This document shows, in pieces, positions 16,139 to 25,604 of a stretch of 64,000 bases of DNA. Below the pieces are notes generated by a model. That model searched no databases and had not been told where the DNA came from. It saw only the letters and a program-made list of their open reading frames with translations. Within the stretch, counting starts at the first letter, position 1, and every line of letters starts with the position of its first letter. The position numbers and the translations under genes are program-made. The DNA comes from 3-1-20CM-4-69-9 sp963833655 (lineage in GTDB: Bacteria; Actinomycetota; Thermoleophilia; Gaiellales; Gaiellaceae): positions 372,001 to 436,000 of the forward strand of contig CAWHYL010000007.1 in NCBI GenBank assembly GCA_963833655.1, written 5' to 3'.

Positions 16139-18016
16139 ATGTGCGGGATCTGCGGAGTCGTGTCCGCGAGCGGCTCCGTCGATCCGGAGCGCATCGCGCG
16201 CATGAGCGCAACGCTCGTCCACCGCGGCCCGGACAGCGCCGGCGCAGTCGCCGACGGCCCCGCGGCGCTTGCGGCGCGGCGCCTCTCGATCATCGACCTC
16301 GAGACCGGCGACCAGCCGATCGCCAACGAGGACGCGACCCTGCACGTCGTCCAGAACGGTGAGCTCTACAACTACCGAGAGTTGCGACGCGAGCTCGAGC
16401 GGGCGGGACACAGCTTCCGCACGCAGGGCGACACGGAGGTGCTGCTTCATCTCTACGAGCAGCACGGCGACGGCTTCGCCGAGCGGCTGCGCGGGATGTT
16501 CGCCGTCGCGATCTGGGACGCGCCACGGCGACGCCTGGTTCTCGCGCGTGACCGCTTCGGGATCAAGCCTCTCTACTACCGGCACGTCGACGGCGAGCTC
16601 GCATTCGCATCGGAGCTCCGTGCTCTCCCGCGCGGCGAGATCGACCTCGACGCGCTCGAATCGTTCCTCGCGTTCAACTCGATCCCGGCGCCGCTGACGA
16701 TCTTCCGGGAGGTGCGCAAGCTGCCCGCCGGGCACCTGCTGGTCTGGGAGAACGGCGCCGTCCGGCTCGAACGGTTTGCGCGCCCGGCGCCGCTGCCGGA
16801 GCGTGACGACCAGGAGGCCGAGCTCGTCGAGGAGCTGCGCTCGCGGCTGCGCGACTCGGTGCGGGCGCACCTCGTCAGCGATGTGCCGGTGGGCGTGCTT
16901 CTCTCCGGCGGCGTCGACTCCGCGCTGCTTGCCGCGCTCGCGGCCGAGGAGAGCTCAGAGCCGCTGCGGACGTTCTCGATCGGGTTCGAGGAGCGCTCGT
17001 TCGACGAGCTTGCCGACGCCCGCCGGGTCGCAGCGCGCTACGGGACGCAGCATCGGGAGCTCGTGCTGCGGCCGGACGCGGCGCTCCTGCTGCCCGCACT
17101 CTCAGAGGCGTTCGACGAGCCTTTCGCGGACTCGTCGGCGCTGCCGACGTATCTCGTCTCCGAGCTCGCGGCGGGCGACGTCAAGGTCGCGCTCTCCGGC
17201 GAGGGCGGGGACGAGCTCTTCGGCGGCTACTACACGTATGCGGCCGACTTGCTGGCTGCACGCGTCGGCGGGCTCGCCCGGCTCGCGCGCCCGGTGGTCG
17301 AGCGGCTGCCGAGCTCTTCGGCGAAGGCGAGCTTCGACTACCGCGCGAAGCGCTTCGTCCGCGCGGCGCACCTGCCGCCGCTGGAGCGCCACCACGGCTG
17401 GAAGGAGATCTTCTCGCCCGACCTCCGCACACAGGTGACCGGCCGGCGCAGCGACTTCGACCCGGTCGACCTGCTCCGCGCGCGCTACGCCGAGACCGAG
17501 GGCGCCGACAAGCTCGCGCGGCTGCAGGACGTCGACCTCGGCGTCTACCTCGTCGACGACCTGCTCGTGAAGACCGACCGGGCCTCGATGGCCCACTCGC
17601 TCGAGGCGCGCGTGCCGTATCTCGACACCGTCGTGACGAACCTCGCCCTCGCGCTGCCGACGCGCCACAAGGTGCGCGGCCTGTCGAAGAAGGTGCTGCT
17701 GCGCAAGGCGGCGGCGCCGTTGCTGCCGCGCGAGATCGTGCACGGCAAGAAGCGAGGATTCTCGATCCCGGCTGCGGCGTGGCTGCGCGGCGAGCTCGAG
17801 CCGTTCGCACGGGAGACGCTGTCCGCGGCGACGGTGCGACGGCAGGGGTTTTTCGAGCCGGGCGTCGTGCAGGGTCTCCTCGACGAGCATGTCGCCGGCC
17901 GCGAGGATCTGAGCCGCCAGCTCTGGGGCTTGCTCGCCTTCACGCTCTGGTACGAGCGGCACGTCGAGCGCGAGCCCGGCGACGTGCGGATGCCGGCGCT
18001 GCTCGCCGAGCGCTGA
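16139..18016 (+). CDS. asnB: Asparagine synthase (glutamine-hydrolysing)
   Basis: ATG 16139 places Cys2 (MCGICGVV) at the N-terminus, as required for the Ntn-type glutaminase nucleophile; an upstream in-frame start would bury it. Glutaminase domain about residues 1-190; synthetase domain about 215-610 with the PP-loop VLLSGGVDSALLAAL and SGEGGDELFGGYY. It would make asparagine (or another amide) from aspartate, ATP and glutamine. At 625 residues it is the long actinobacterial and surface-polysaccharide type, and it is followed by wecB with a TGATG overlap. In such loci AsnB homologues may amidate a sugar acid or peptide instead of making free asparagine; that cannot be resolved here. Confidence 0.93.
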   Translation: MCGICGVVSASGSVDPERIARMSATLVHRGPDSAGAVADGPAALAARRLSIIDLETGDQPIANEDATLHVVQNGELYNYRELRRELERAGHSFRTQGDTEVLLHLYEQHGDGFAERLRGMFAVAIWDAPRRRLVLARDRFGIKPLYYRHVDGELAFASELRALPRGEIDLDALESFLAFNSIPAPLTIFREVRKLPAGHLLVWENGAVRLERFARPAPLPERDDQEAELVEELRSRLRDSVRAHLVSDVPVGVLLSGGVDSALLAALAAEESSEPLRTFSIGFEERSFDELADARRVAARYGTQHRELVLRPDAALLLPALSEAFDEPFADSSALPTYLVSELAAGDVKVALSGEGGDELFGGYYTYAADLLAARVGGLARLARPVVERLPSSSAKASFDYRAKRFVRAAHLPPLERHHGWKEIFSPDLRTQVTGRRSDFDPVDLLRARYAETEGADKLARLQDVDLGVYLVDDLLVKTDRASMAHSLEARVPYLDTVVTNLALALPTRHKVRGLSKKVLLRKAAAPLLPREIVHGKKRGFSIPAAAWLRGELEPFARETLSAATVRRQGFFEPGVVQGLLDEHVAGREDLSRQLWGLLAFTLWYERHVEREPGDVRMPALLAER

Positions 18017-19029
18017 TGGTCGTACACGTGGTCGGCGCCCGGCCGAACTACATGAAGGTCGCGCCGGTCTACGCGGCGCTCGAGCAACGCGGCGTCGAGC
18101 AGCGGCTCGTCCACACCGGCCAGCACTACGACGCGCTGCTCAAGGACGTCTTCTTCGCCGAGCTCCCGCTGCCGCGGCCGCACGTGCAACTCGAGGCGCG
18201 CACACCGGAGACCGCCGCCGCCGAGCTCGAGCGCGCCTTCGCGGAGCTCGCTCCCGACGTGGTCGTCGTCGCCGGCGACGTCAACTCGACGCTTGCCGGC
18301 GCGGCTGCCGCGCGCAAGCGCGGCATCCGCGTCGTGCACGTCGAGTCCGGGCTGCGTAGCCACGACTGGTCGATGCCGGAGGAGGTCAACCGCGTCCTCA
18401 CCGACCATCTGGCGGCGCTGCTGCTGACGACGCTGCCCAGCGCGGACAAGAACCTCGCCGAGGAGCACCTTCCGGACGAGCGCGTGCGCCGGGTCGGGAA
18501 CACGATGATCGACACCCTGCTCTCGAGCCTCGACGCTGCGCGCCGGCTGAAGCTCGACGTCGAGCCGCAGACGTTTGTTCTCGTGACACTCCACCGTCCG
18601 AGCCTCGTCGACGACGCCGCCGCGCTCGCCGAGACGGTCGCCGCGCTGGACGACGTCGCCGCGACGCTGCCGGTCGTCTTCCCGGTGCACCCGCGGACGA
18701 AGAAGAATCTCGGCGATGTCGGGCGCGTCGTCCTCACCGATCCGCTTCCGTACCTGCAGTTCGTGTCGCTCGAGGCACAGGCGGCCGCCGTCGTGACCGA
18801 CTCGGGCGGCATCCAGGAGGAGACGACCGTGCTCCGCGTGCCGTGCTTCACGCTGCGCTCGAACACCGAGCGGCCCGAGACGCTCGAAGGGACCAACCGG
18901 CTGATCACGCGCGAGGGGCTTCGCGACGTCCCGCGGCTGCTGCAGGAGCCGACGCCCGGGCGCGTTCCCGAGCTCTGGGACGGGCGGGCAGGGCCGCGAG
19001 CAGCGGCTGCGATCGAGGCGCTGCTGTGA
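18016..19029 (+). CDS. wecB: UDP-N-acetylglucosamine 2-epimerase (non-hydrolysing)
   Basis: Interconverts UDP-GlcNAc and UDP-ManNAc, supplying ManNAc-type sugars for surface polymers. The GT-B-like fold shows GARPNYMKVAPVY at the start, VVAGDVNST, HVESGLRS (UDP site), HPRTKKN and DSGGIQEE, all family motifs. ATG 18016 overlaps the asnB stop by one base; the frame remains open upstream only as a shadow of asnB. At 337 residues it is slightly shorter than usual (about 370). It is followed with a GTGA overlap by a DUF354 protein, so the three genes form one operon. Confidence 0.93.
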   Translation: MVVHVVGARPNYMKVAPVYAALEQRGVEQRLVHTGQHYDALLKDVFFAELPLPRPHVQLEARTPETAAAELERAFAELAPDVVVVAGDVNSTLAGAAAARKRGIRVVHVESGLRSHDWSMPEEVNRVLTDHLAALLLTTLPSADKNLAEEHLPDERVRRVGNTMIDTLLSSLDAARRLKLDVEPQTFVLVTLHRPSLVDDAAALAETVAALDDVAATLPVVFPVHPRTKKNLGDVGRVVLTDPLPYLQFVSLEAQAAAVVTDSGGIQEETTVLRVPCFTLRSNTERPETLEGTNRLITREGLRDVPRLLQEPTPGRVPELWDGRAGPRAAAAIEALL

Positions 19030-20036
19030 AGGTGTGGGTCGACATGACGGCGTCGGCGCACGTGCTCGTGTTCCGGCCGCTGATCGAGCTGCTGCGCGAC
19101 CGCGGCGACGAGGTCGAGATCACGGCGCGCGACTACGCCCAGACGCTGCAGCTGCTCGAGCTGCACGGGCTCGACGCCACGGTGATCGGGCGCCACGGCG
19201 GCCGCTCGCGGCTCGGCAAAGGGCGCTCGCTCTTCTCGCGCCTCCACGCTCTGCGCAAGTGGGCGCGCCCGCGCGACTTCGACCTCGCGCTCGCGCACGG
19301 ATCGCACGAGCTGACGCTGACCGCGCGGCGTCTCGGCGTCCCGAGCGGAACGACGCATGACTACGAGTTCGCGACGCTTCAGCATCAGCTCGGGATGCGC
19401 GCGGCGACGCGCGTCGTCGTCCCCGAGGCGATCCCGCCGGAGCGGCTCGAGCGCTTCGGCGTGCGGCCGCCGAAGCTACAGCGCTACCCGGGCCTGAAGG
19501 AGGAGTACTACCTCTCCGACTTCGAGCCCGATCCCGGTGTGCTCGAGCGCCTGAACGTCGACCGTAGCCGCCTGCTCGTGGTCCTGCGACCGCCGCCTGA
19601 CGTGTCGCTCTACCACCGGCACTCGAACCCGCTCTTCCCGCAAACGCTCGACTTCCTCGGCGCCCATCCGGAGGTGCGGGCCGTCGTGCTGCCGCGGACG
19701 GAGGAGCAACGCGTCTTCGTCCGGCGGCTCGACCTGCCGTCGATGATCGTCCCCGACGGGGCGGTCGACGCACAGAGCTTGATCGCGCTCGCCGACGTGG
19801 TCGTCTCGGCCGGCGGGACGATGAACCGCGAAGCCGCCGCGCTCGGCGTGCCGGTCTACACCACCTACGGCGGCCGCCTCGGCGGCGTCGACGAGGAGCT
19901 GATCCGGGAGGGGCGCCTGAAGCCGCTCACCGATCCTCGCGCGCTCGAGCTCGTGAAACGGCGGCACGGCTCGGGCACGCGCGTCCGCCGTGACCCGAAG
20001 GTTATGCTCGACCTGTTGCTGACGGCACTCGACTAG
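19026..20036 (+). CDS. DUF354-family (glycosyltransferase-like) protein
   Basis: 336 residues beginning at GTG 19026 (VKVWVDMTASAHVLVFRPL). DUF354 proteins resemble GT-B glycosyltransferases and occur beside WecB-type epimerases in archaea and actinobacteria. Visible signs are the Rossmann-like start with a phosphate-loop region (DMTASAHV), ALAHGSHELTLTARRLG, DYEFATLQHQL and the C-terminal nucleotide-side segment ALADVVVSAGGTMNREAA, where the Gly-rich loop and Glu recall the sugar-nucleotide site of GT-B enzymes. Function unproven. It overlaps wecB by 4 bases upstream and the convergent helicase gene by 4 bases at its 3' end. Confidence 0.82.
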   Translation: MKVWVDMTASAHVLVFRPLIELLRDRGDEVEITARDYAQTLQLLELHGLDATVIGRHGGRSRLGKGRSLFSRLHALRKWARPRDFDLALAHGSHELTLTARRLGVPSGTTHDYEFATLQHQLGMRAATRVVVPEAIPPERLERFGVRPPKLQRYPGLKEEYYLSDFEPDPGVLERLNVDRSRLLVVLRPPPDVSLYHRHSNPLFPQTLDFLGAHPEVRAVVLPRTEEQRVFVRRLDLPSMIVPDGAVDAQSLIALADVVVSAGGTMNREAAALGVPVYTTYGGRLGGVDEELIREGRLKPLTDPRALELVKRRHGSGTRVRRDPKVMLDLLLTALD

Positions 20037-21868
20037 GCCGCACGCAGAACCGCGAGCACCTCGTCGCCGTAGCGCTCGAGCTTCGTCGGCCCGACGCCCG
20101 GCACCGAGCCGAGCTCGTGCATGTCACGCGGTCGGCGCCCGGCGATCTCTGCAAGCGTCGCGTTGTGGAACACGACGTAGGCCGGCAGGTCGTCGGCCGT
20201 CGCGCGCCGCAGCCGCCACCGCTTCAGCGCCGCGTAGAGGGGATCGTCCGGCTCGACCGGCCGCGCAGCCCGCGTCTCGACGCCGAGCTCGGCCAGGAAC
20301 CGGCTCGGCTTGCCGCTCCAGGTCACCGTCAGATGCCGCTTCGCCCGCGTCAGGCCGACGTAGAGCAGCCGGCGCTCCTCCGCGATCTCGGGCTCGAGCT
20401 TCGCCTGCCGAATCGGCAGCTCGCGCTCCTCGACGTGCGGCAGGAACACCGCCTCGAACTCGAGCCCCTTCGCGCCGTGCAGCGTCAGCAGATGGACGCC
20501 GCGCCGTTCGTCTCCGCTCGTTCCGAAGCGCCGTTCGAGGTCGGCGACGAAGTCGCGCGTCGTGCGCGTCCCGTCGTCGAGCTCCAGGGCGAGCTTCACG
20601 AGGCGGCCGAGGTCCGCCTGGCGGACGAGCTCACGCTCCCCGAGCTTGTCGGGTACCTGCTCGACCCAGCCGGCGTCGCGCGCGTACGCGCGAACCGTTG
20701 CCGCCACAGCCGGTGTCGGGGTCAGGCCGCGCAGGCGCTTGAGCAGGCGGCGCGCAGCCTCGCGCGAAAGCAGCCCCGCGCCCTGAAACGGGATCTCGGC
20801 CGCGTGGAACGGCTCCTCGAAGTCGGCCAGCCGCGCGTTCGTCCGGCACAGCACGGCCATCTCCTCGTACGGCACCCCGCGAGCGTGCAGCTCGCGGACC
20901 CGCTCGAGCACGAACGCCGGCTCGTCGGCGACCGAACGCACGAGCGGCTCGGGCCCGCCCGGCCGCGACGCGCGCAGCACCTTCTCGGCGCCGCCGAGGG
21001 CGGGCACGATCCGGTTGGCGAGCGAGAGCACCTCCGGCGACGAGCGATAGTTCGACTCGAGCCGGACGACTGCCGCGTGCGGGAAGCGCACGGGCAACCC
21101 GAGCAGGTACTGCGGCGTCGCGCCGGTGAACGCGAAGATGGACTGGTAGTCGTCGCCGACGGCACAGAGCTCGTCGCTCGTGCCCAGCCAGCGGTCGAGC
21201 AGCTCCTGTTGCAGGAGGTTGACGTCCTGATACTCGTCGACGGTGAACGCGCGGTAGCGCTGCCTGACCTCCCCCAGGGCGTGCTCGTCCTCCTCGAGCA
21301 TGCGCAGCGCCAGCTCGAGCAGGTCCTCGAAATCGAAGAAGCCGCGCCCGGACTTCGCGGTCTCGTACGAGCGGAACACCTTGAGCATCAGGTCGACCGG
21401 AATCGGCGGCTCGTGCTCCGCAAGCCCGTCGACGTACGTGTCCGGCGTCAGCCGCCGGTTCTTCGCCCACTCGATCTCCGTCGCGAGATCGACGGCCGGG
21501 CGGAACTTGTACGGCGGCGGCAGCGCGTTGGCGATGCGCCGCAGCGCAAGCGCCTTCGACGGCAGGATTCGCGCGGGCGGCGTCCCGAGCCAGTGCAGCT
21601 GTGCAAGCGCAGCCGAATGGAACGTGCGCGCGGTCACGCCGGTGACACCGAGCGCCGCGAGCCGCTCGCGCATCTCGGTCGCGGCCTTGTCGGTGAAGGT
21701 GACGGCGAGGATCTCGCCCGGTTCGAACGCGCCGCTCCCGACCTGGTTCGCGACACGCCGCGTGATCGTCGTCGTCTTTCCGGAGCCGGCGCCCGCGAGG
21801 ATGCAGACAGGCCCGCGCACGGCCTCGACGGCGCGGCGCTGCTCGGGATTGAGCCCGTCGAGGATCAC
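20033..21868 (-). CDS. UvrD/PcrA-type DNA helicase with HRDC domain (UvrD2-like)
   Basis: Superfamily 1A 3'-5' helicase, 611 residues. Motif I is ILAGAGSGKTTTI (about residues 22-34), motif II VDEYQDVN, motif III GDDYQSIFAFTGA, motif IV LESNYRSSPEVL; VHLLTLHGAKGLEFEAVFL and YVGLTRAKRHL are motifs V and VI. The C-terminal ~75 residues form an HRDC domain (RATADDLPAYVVFHNATLAE...VPGVGPTKLERYG). That arrangement matches mycobacterial UvrD2, with the HRDC shared with RecQ. It should act in DNA repair or replication restart. The gene is separated from the dehydratase by a hairpin terminator. Confidence 0.94.
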   Translation of the reverse strand: MILDGLNPEQRRAVEAVRGPVCILAGAGSGKTTTITRRVANQVGSGAFEPGEILAVTFTDKAATEMRERLAALGVTGVTARTFHSAALAQLHWLGTPPARILPSKALALRRIANALPPPYKFRPAVDLATEIEWAKNRRLTPDTYVDGLAEHEPPIPVDLMLKVFRSYETAKSGRGFFDFEDLLELALRMLEEDEHALGEVRQRYRAFTVDEYQDVNLLQQELLDRWLGTSDELCAVGDDYQSIFAFTGATPQYLLGLPVRFPHAAVVRLESNYRSSPEVLSLANRIVPALGGAEKVLRASRPGGPEPLVRSVADEPAFVLERVRELHARGVPYEEMAVLCRTNARLADFEEPFHAAEIPFQGAGLLSREAARRLLKRLRGLTPTPAVAATVRAYARDAGWVEQVPDKLGERELVRQADLGRLVKLALELDDGTRTTRDFVADLERRFGTSGDERRGVHLLTLHGAKGLEFEAVFLPHVEERELPIRQAKLEPEIAEERRLLYVGLTRAKRHLTVTWSGKPSRFLAELGVETRAARPVEPDDPLYAALKRWRLRRATADDLPAYVVFHNATLAEIAGRRPRDMHELGSVPGVGPTKLERYGDEVLAVLRAA

Positions 21869-21929
21869 GCGCTCACCCTACGGACGGCATTGGACGGAAC
21901 CGTGGCAGTGCCGAAACGAATCTGGATCG

Positions 21930-21976
21930 AAAAGCGCGCGTCGCGGGCGAGACGACTCCGTCTCCCCGCGCGACTC
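21930..21976 (-). terminator. Hairpin terminator after the sugar-nucleotide dehydratase gene
   Basis: On the minus strand, just past the stop of the dehydratase gene, the arms CGCGGG/CCCGCG (21942-21947 and 21965-21970) and GAGACG/CGTCTC (21949-21954 and 21959-21964) pair as one nearly continuous stem. It has a 4-base loop and one bulged base. Downstream on that strand is a short T run (21930-21933 as AAAA on +). It fits intrinsic termination, although the T tract is weak. Confidence 0.6.
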
Positions 21977-21979
21977 GGG

Positions 21980-23854
21980 TTAGTGCAGCGTGTCCTCGAG
22001 AACGGCCGTGCCCGCGCGCCGCGGGTCCCGCAGCATCGAGGCCAATTTCGAGACGACGTCGAGCGTATCGCCACGACGGACCATCTCCTGCAAGTCACCG
22101 AGCTGGTCGTCGAGCCACTCGACGTCGATCGGCGACCGCGCGGCCCGGAGGATCTTGGGATGCGACGTCGGCCCGACGGTCTCGCCGTCCGTCCACAGCT
22201 CTTCGTGCAGCTTCTCTCCCGGGCGGGCGCCGACGAACGCGATCGGCATCTCGGTCTCGGGCTCCTTGCCCGACAGCCGGATCATGTTGCGCGCGAGGTC
22301 GACGATCTTCACGGGCTCCCCCATGTCGAGGACGTAGACCTGTCCGCGGCCGCCGATCGCCCCCGCCTGGACGATGAGCGACACCGCCTCCGGGATCGTC
22401 ATGAAGTAGCGGGTCATCTCCGGGTGCGTGACCGTCACCGGACCGCCTCGCTCGATCTGCCGCCGGAAGATGGGGATCACGCTCCCGGACGAGTTGAGGA
22501 CGTTGCCGAACCGCACCGCGACGAAGCGGGTCTTGACGTCGTCGCGGTGACCGTACGACTCGACGATCCACTCGCAGAGCGCCTTGGACTGGCCGAGCAG
22601 GTTCTTCGGGTTCGCCGCCTTGTCGGTGGAGACGAGGACGAACCGTGCGGCGCCGTACTCGACGGCGACGTCGGCGAGGACGCGCGTGGCGAGCGTGTTG
22701 TTCCGAACGGCCTCGAGCGGGTTCGCCTCGAGCAGCGCGACGTGCTTGTACGCCGCGGCGTGGAAGACGACGGTCGGCCGGTAGCGCTCGAAAACCTGGC
22801 TCATCTTCGCGCGGTCGCCGCAGTCGCCGAGGACGGTGGCGGCAGCCCGGAAGCCACGGTCGTCGATCAGCTCGCGCTCGATGTCGAACAGCGCCGACTC
22901 GGACTGCTCGACCAGCACGAGCCGCGCCGGCCCGACGCGCGCGATCTGCCTGCAGAGCTCCGCGCCGATCGAGCCACCGGCGCCGGTGACGAGGACGGTC
23001 TCGCCGGCGAGGTACTTCGCGACCAGCCGCAGGTCGACCTCGATCTGCTCGCGCCCCAGCACGTCCTCCACCTGCACCGGCCGGATCTGGCCGGCGAGAT
23101 TGTGGTCGCCGGAGATCAGCTCGTAGATGCCGGGCAGCGTCTTGACGGGCACGCCTGCCGCCTGGGCGATCTCGACGATCCGCTGGCGCGTTCCGCCCGA
23201 TGCCGACGGGATCGCGATCAGCACCTCGTCGGGCGGGTTGTCGCGCAGGATGTGAGGCAGCTCGGCGGACGTCCCCAGCACGCGGATCCCGTGCAGGCGG
23301 AGGTTCTTCTTGCGCGGGTCGTCGTCGATCAGGCCGATCGGCGTGTACCCGAGCGCCGGGCTCTTCAGCATCTCGCGGACCACGAGCTGGGATGCGTCGC
23401 CTGCGCCGACGACGATCACCTCCTTGCCGCGAGCGACCAGCGACGCCGCGCCGGGCCGCTCGATCAGGCTGCGGGCGATCAGGCGCGAGCCCGCAACGAA
23501 CGCGAGGAGCAGCAGCCAGTCGAGCACGGCGATCGAGCGCGGCAGGGGAAAGCCCTTGACCGGGTGCGCGAAGTAGACGACGAGGTCGGCGACGACGCAC
23601 GCCACCGTCACGCCGCGGGCCGCGCCCCACATGTCGCGCGTGGAGACGTACCGCCACCAGCGGTTGTAGAAGCCGAAGACGATGAAGATCGCGAGCTTGA
23701 TCGCGACCACGACCGCGAGCGTGTCGACGAAGAGACGGTGGTACGGGCCCGGGACGCCGTGATCGAACCGGAGCCAGAACGCGAGCCACCAGGCGAGCGC
23801 GATCAGCGCCGCGTCGGCGACCAGCTGCCAGAGGCGGTGGCGGTTGATCGGCAC
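21980..23854 (-). CDS. Membrane-bound nucleotide-sugar 4,6-dehydratase (PglF/WbpM/CapD family)
   Basis: 624 residues. Four membrane helices (about 10-115), a CoA-binding-like Rossmann region (KEVIVVGAGDASQL, about 140-155), then a short-chain dehydrogenase domain with the NAD site VLVTGAGGSIGAELCRQIA (about 272). The catalytic segment STDKAANPKNLLGQSKALCE keeps the Lys but has Leu where most members have Met and ordinary SDRs have Tyr. Homologues convert UDP-GlcNAc to a UDP-4-keto-6-deoxy sugar. GTG 23854 shares one base with the stop of the aminotransferase gene, and that pairing matches PglF/PglE. It probably makes a 4-amino-4,6-dideoxy sugar for surface polysaccharide. Confidence 0.9.
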   Translation of the reverse strand: MPINRHRLWQLVADAALIALAWWLAFWLRFDHGVPGPYHRLFVDTLAVVVAIKLAIFIVFGFYNRWWRYVSTRDMWGAARGVTVACVVADLVVYFAHPVKGFPLPRSIAVLDWLLLLAFVAGSRLIARSLIERPGAASLVARGKEVIVVGAGDASQLVVREMLKSPALGYTPIGLIDDDPRKKNLRLHGIRVLGTSAELPHILRDNPPDEVLIAIPSASGGTRQRIVEIAQAAGVPVKTLPGIYELISGDHNLAGQIRPVQVEDVLGREQIEVDLRLVAKYLAGETVLVTGAGGSIGAELCRQIARVGPARLVLVEQSESALFDIERELIDDRGFRAAATVLGDCGDRAKMSQVFERYRPTVVFHAAAYKHVALLEANPLEAVRNNTLATRVLADVAVEYGAARFVLVSTDKAANPKNLLGQSKALCEWIVESYGHRDDVKTRFVAVRFGNVLNSSGSVIPIFRRQIERGGPVTVTHPEMTRYFMTIPEAVSLIVQAGAIGGRGQVYVLDMGEPVKIVDLARNMIRLSGKEPETEMPIAFVGARPGEKLHEELWTDGETVGPTSHPKILRAARSPIDVEWLDDQLGDLQEMVRRGDTLDVVSKLASMLRDPRRAGTAVLEDTLH

Positions 23855-24936
23855 TACGACGCCACCGGCGCGGCGGCCTGGACGGCGGAGACGATGCGTT
23901 CCTGCGTCTCCGCGTCGATTCCCGCCCAGAGCGGGACGGAGAAATTCTCCCGCGCGAGCTGCTCCGTCACGGGCAGCGACCCGGCCTGGTAGCCGAGGTA
24001 CGCGAGCGCCGGCTGCAGGTGCAGCGGCGTCGTGTAGTAGACGGCGTTGCCGATGCCTTCCTCCTTGAGCGCCGCACGGATCCGGTCGCGCTCGGGCGAG
24101 CGGCAGACGAACAGGTGGTACGCGTGCCCGGGCTCGTCTTCCGGGAGCTCGCAGGCGGCGCCCAGGCCGAGCTCTGCGTAGCGCGCCGCCGCCTCACGCC
24201 GCAGGACAATCCAGTTGTCGAGCTCCTCGAGGAAGACGCGGAGGACCGCCGCCTGCAGCTCGTCGAGCCGCGAGTTGTAGCCGATCAGCTCGAAGTCGAC
24301 CTTGTCGCGCGAGCCGTGAAAGCGGAGCTTCCGGATGCGCTCTGCGAGCGCCGAATCGTCCGTCGACACGAGCCCGCCGTCGCCGAGGGCGAACAGGTTC
24401 TTCGTCGGATAGAAGCTGAACGTCGAGGCGACGCCGGTGCGCCCCACCTCGGGCGAGCCGAAGGCCTGCGCGGCGTCCTCGATCACGGGCACGCCGAGCT
24501 GCGCCAGCTTCGCCGTCGGCGCCGGGCGGCCGAAGAGGTGCACGGCAATGATGGCCTTCGTGCCCCGCGTGATCCGCGCTGCGACGTCCTCGACATCGAG
24601 GTTCATCGTCGCCGCGTCGACCTCGGCGAAAACCGGCGTCGCGCCGCGCCGCGCGACCGCCTCTGCCGTCGCGTAGAACGTGAAAGCCGGGCAGATCACC
24701 TCGTCGCCGGGCCCGACGCCGAGGGCGTCGAGCACGAGCACGAGCGCATCGGTGCCGTTCGCGACGCCCACCGCTTCGGCGACGCCGAGGTACGAGGCCG
24801 CCTCCCGCTCGAACGCCGCGACGTTCGGGCCGAGGATGAACTCGGAGCTCTCGAGCACCGCGTCCAGCGCCGCGCGGACGCGCGGAAGCAGCGGCTCGTA
24901 CTGCGCCTTTACGTCAACGAGCGGGATCGGACGCAC
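23854..24936 (-). CDS. DegT/DnrJ/EryC1-family sugar aminotransferase
   Basis: PLP enzyme of about 360 residues that transfers an amino group from glutamate to a keto-sugar nucleotide. Motifs: VGVANGTDALVLVLDALGVG (phosphate-binding loop), PAFTFYATAEAV, VIEDAAQAFGS (Asp for the pyridine nitrogen), and FSFYPTKNLFALGDGGLV with the Lys that binds PLP. GTG 24936 (VRPIPLVDVKAQ) matches the family start; the 24 residues available upstream are unlike it. Adjacent to the 4,6-dehydratase with a one-base overlap, so the two likely act in sequence. The DedA stop lies 22 bases inside its 5' end. Confidence 0.93.
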   Translation of the reverse strand: MRPIPLVDVKAQYEPLLPRVRAALDAVLESSEFILGPNVAAFEREAASYLGVAEAVGVANGTDALVLVLDALGVGPGDEVICPAFTFYATAEAVARRGATPVFAEVDAATMNLDVEDVAARITRGTKAIIAVHLFGRPAPTAKLAQLGVPVIEDAAQAFGSPEVGRTGVASTFSFYPTKNLFALGDGGLVSTDDSALAERIRKLRFHGSRDKVDFELIGYNSRLDELQAAVLRVFLEELDNWIVLRREAAARYAELGLGAACELPEDEPGHAYHLFVCRSPERDRIRAALKEEGIGNAVYYTTPLHLQPALAYLGYQAGSLPVTEQLARENFSVPLWAGIDAETQERIVSAVQAAAPVAS

Positions 24937-25594
24937 GGCTCGAAAGTCTAGAGGCCCGCACTCGGCGGTAGATCCAAAACGCCAGGAGCATGAGAATTGC
25001 GGCGACAACCGCGTACTCGACGAAGCCGAAGTCGTGGTGGAAGCGCTCGTAGCTCCGTCCGGCCGCCCAGCCGATCCCGGCGAACGCGAACGCCCAGATG
25101 GCGGAGCCGATCGCGGTGAGGAGCGTGTACCGCACGAACGGCGTCTCGAAGACTCCTGCCGGAATGGAGATGAACGAGCGGATGACGGGTGTCACGCGCC
25201 CGACGAGGACCGCGAGGTCCTGCCAGCGGTCGAACCAGCCCTCGGCGCGCGCGAGGTTCTCGTGTGACAGGTGGAACCAACGCCCGTGCCGCTCGAGCAG
25301 CGGCCGTCCGCCGTAGATCCCGATCGCCCAGCCGACGATCGCGCCGGCGAGGTAGCCGAGCGTCCCCGCGAGCGCCACGGCGACGTACGCCCAGACGTGC
25401 GAGTCGATTCTGTGGCCGAACACGACGACGTGCTGCCCCGCGAACGCGCCGGCGGCGAGCGCGCCGCCGTACACCATCACGAGCTCGCTCGCGGCCGGAA
25501 AGACCGCGTCGATCGCCATCAGCAGGAAGATCGCGTAGACGCCGTGATCACCGATCAGCGACGTGAGCGTGCTCGTGACGCCGGCGACCGGCAC
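24914..25594 (-). CDS. DedA/SNARE-associated (VTT domain) membrane protein
   Basis: 226 residues, four to five membrane segments. It shows the DedA/VTT pattern: FPAASELVMVYGGALAAGAF, GYLAGAIVGWAIGIYGGRP, then LVGRVTPVIRSFISIPAGVF, with the conserved Arg and Pro residues. Recently described members flip undecaprenyl phosphate or phosphatidylethanolamine; others support proton-motive-force-dependent envelope traits. Next to sugar-nucleotide and sugar-transferase genes, lipid-carrier recycling is attractive, but this is inference. It follows the phosphodiester glycosidase by 10 bases on the same strand. Confidence 0.88.
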   Translation of the reverse strand: MPVAGVTSTLTSLIGDHGVYAIFLLMAIDAVFPAASELVMVYGGALAAGAFAGQHVVVFGHRIDSHVWAYVAVALAGTLGYLAGAIVGWAIGIYGGRPLLERHGRWFHLSHENLARAEGWFDRWQDLAVLVGRVTPVIRSFISIPAGVFETPFVRYTLLTAIGSAIWAFAFAGIGWAAGRSYERFHHDFGFVEYAVVAAILMLLAFWIYRRVRASRLSSRASDPAR

Positions 25595-25604
25595 ACGGAA
25601 GAGG

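Noticed and set aside
20117..23992. 1291-codon plus-strand open frame opposite uvrD2 and the dehydratase
   Set aside because: Antisense shadow of two well-supported genes; no recognisable domain and a low-complexity Arg/Asp/Leu/Glu composition.
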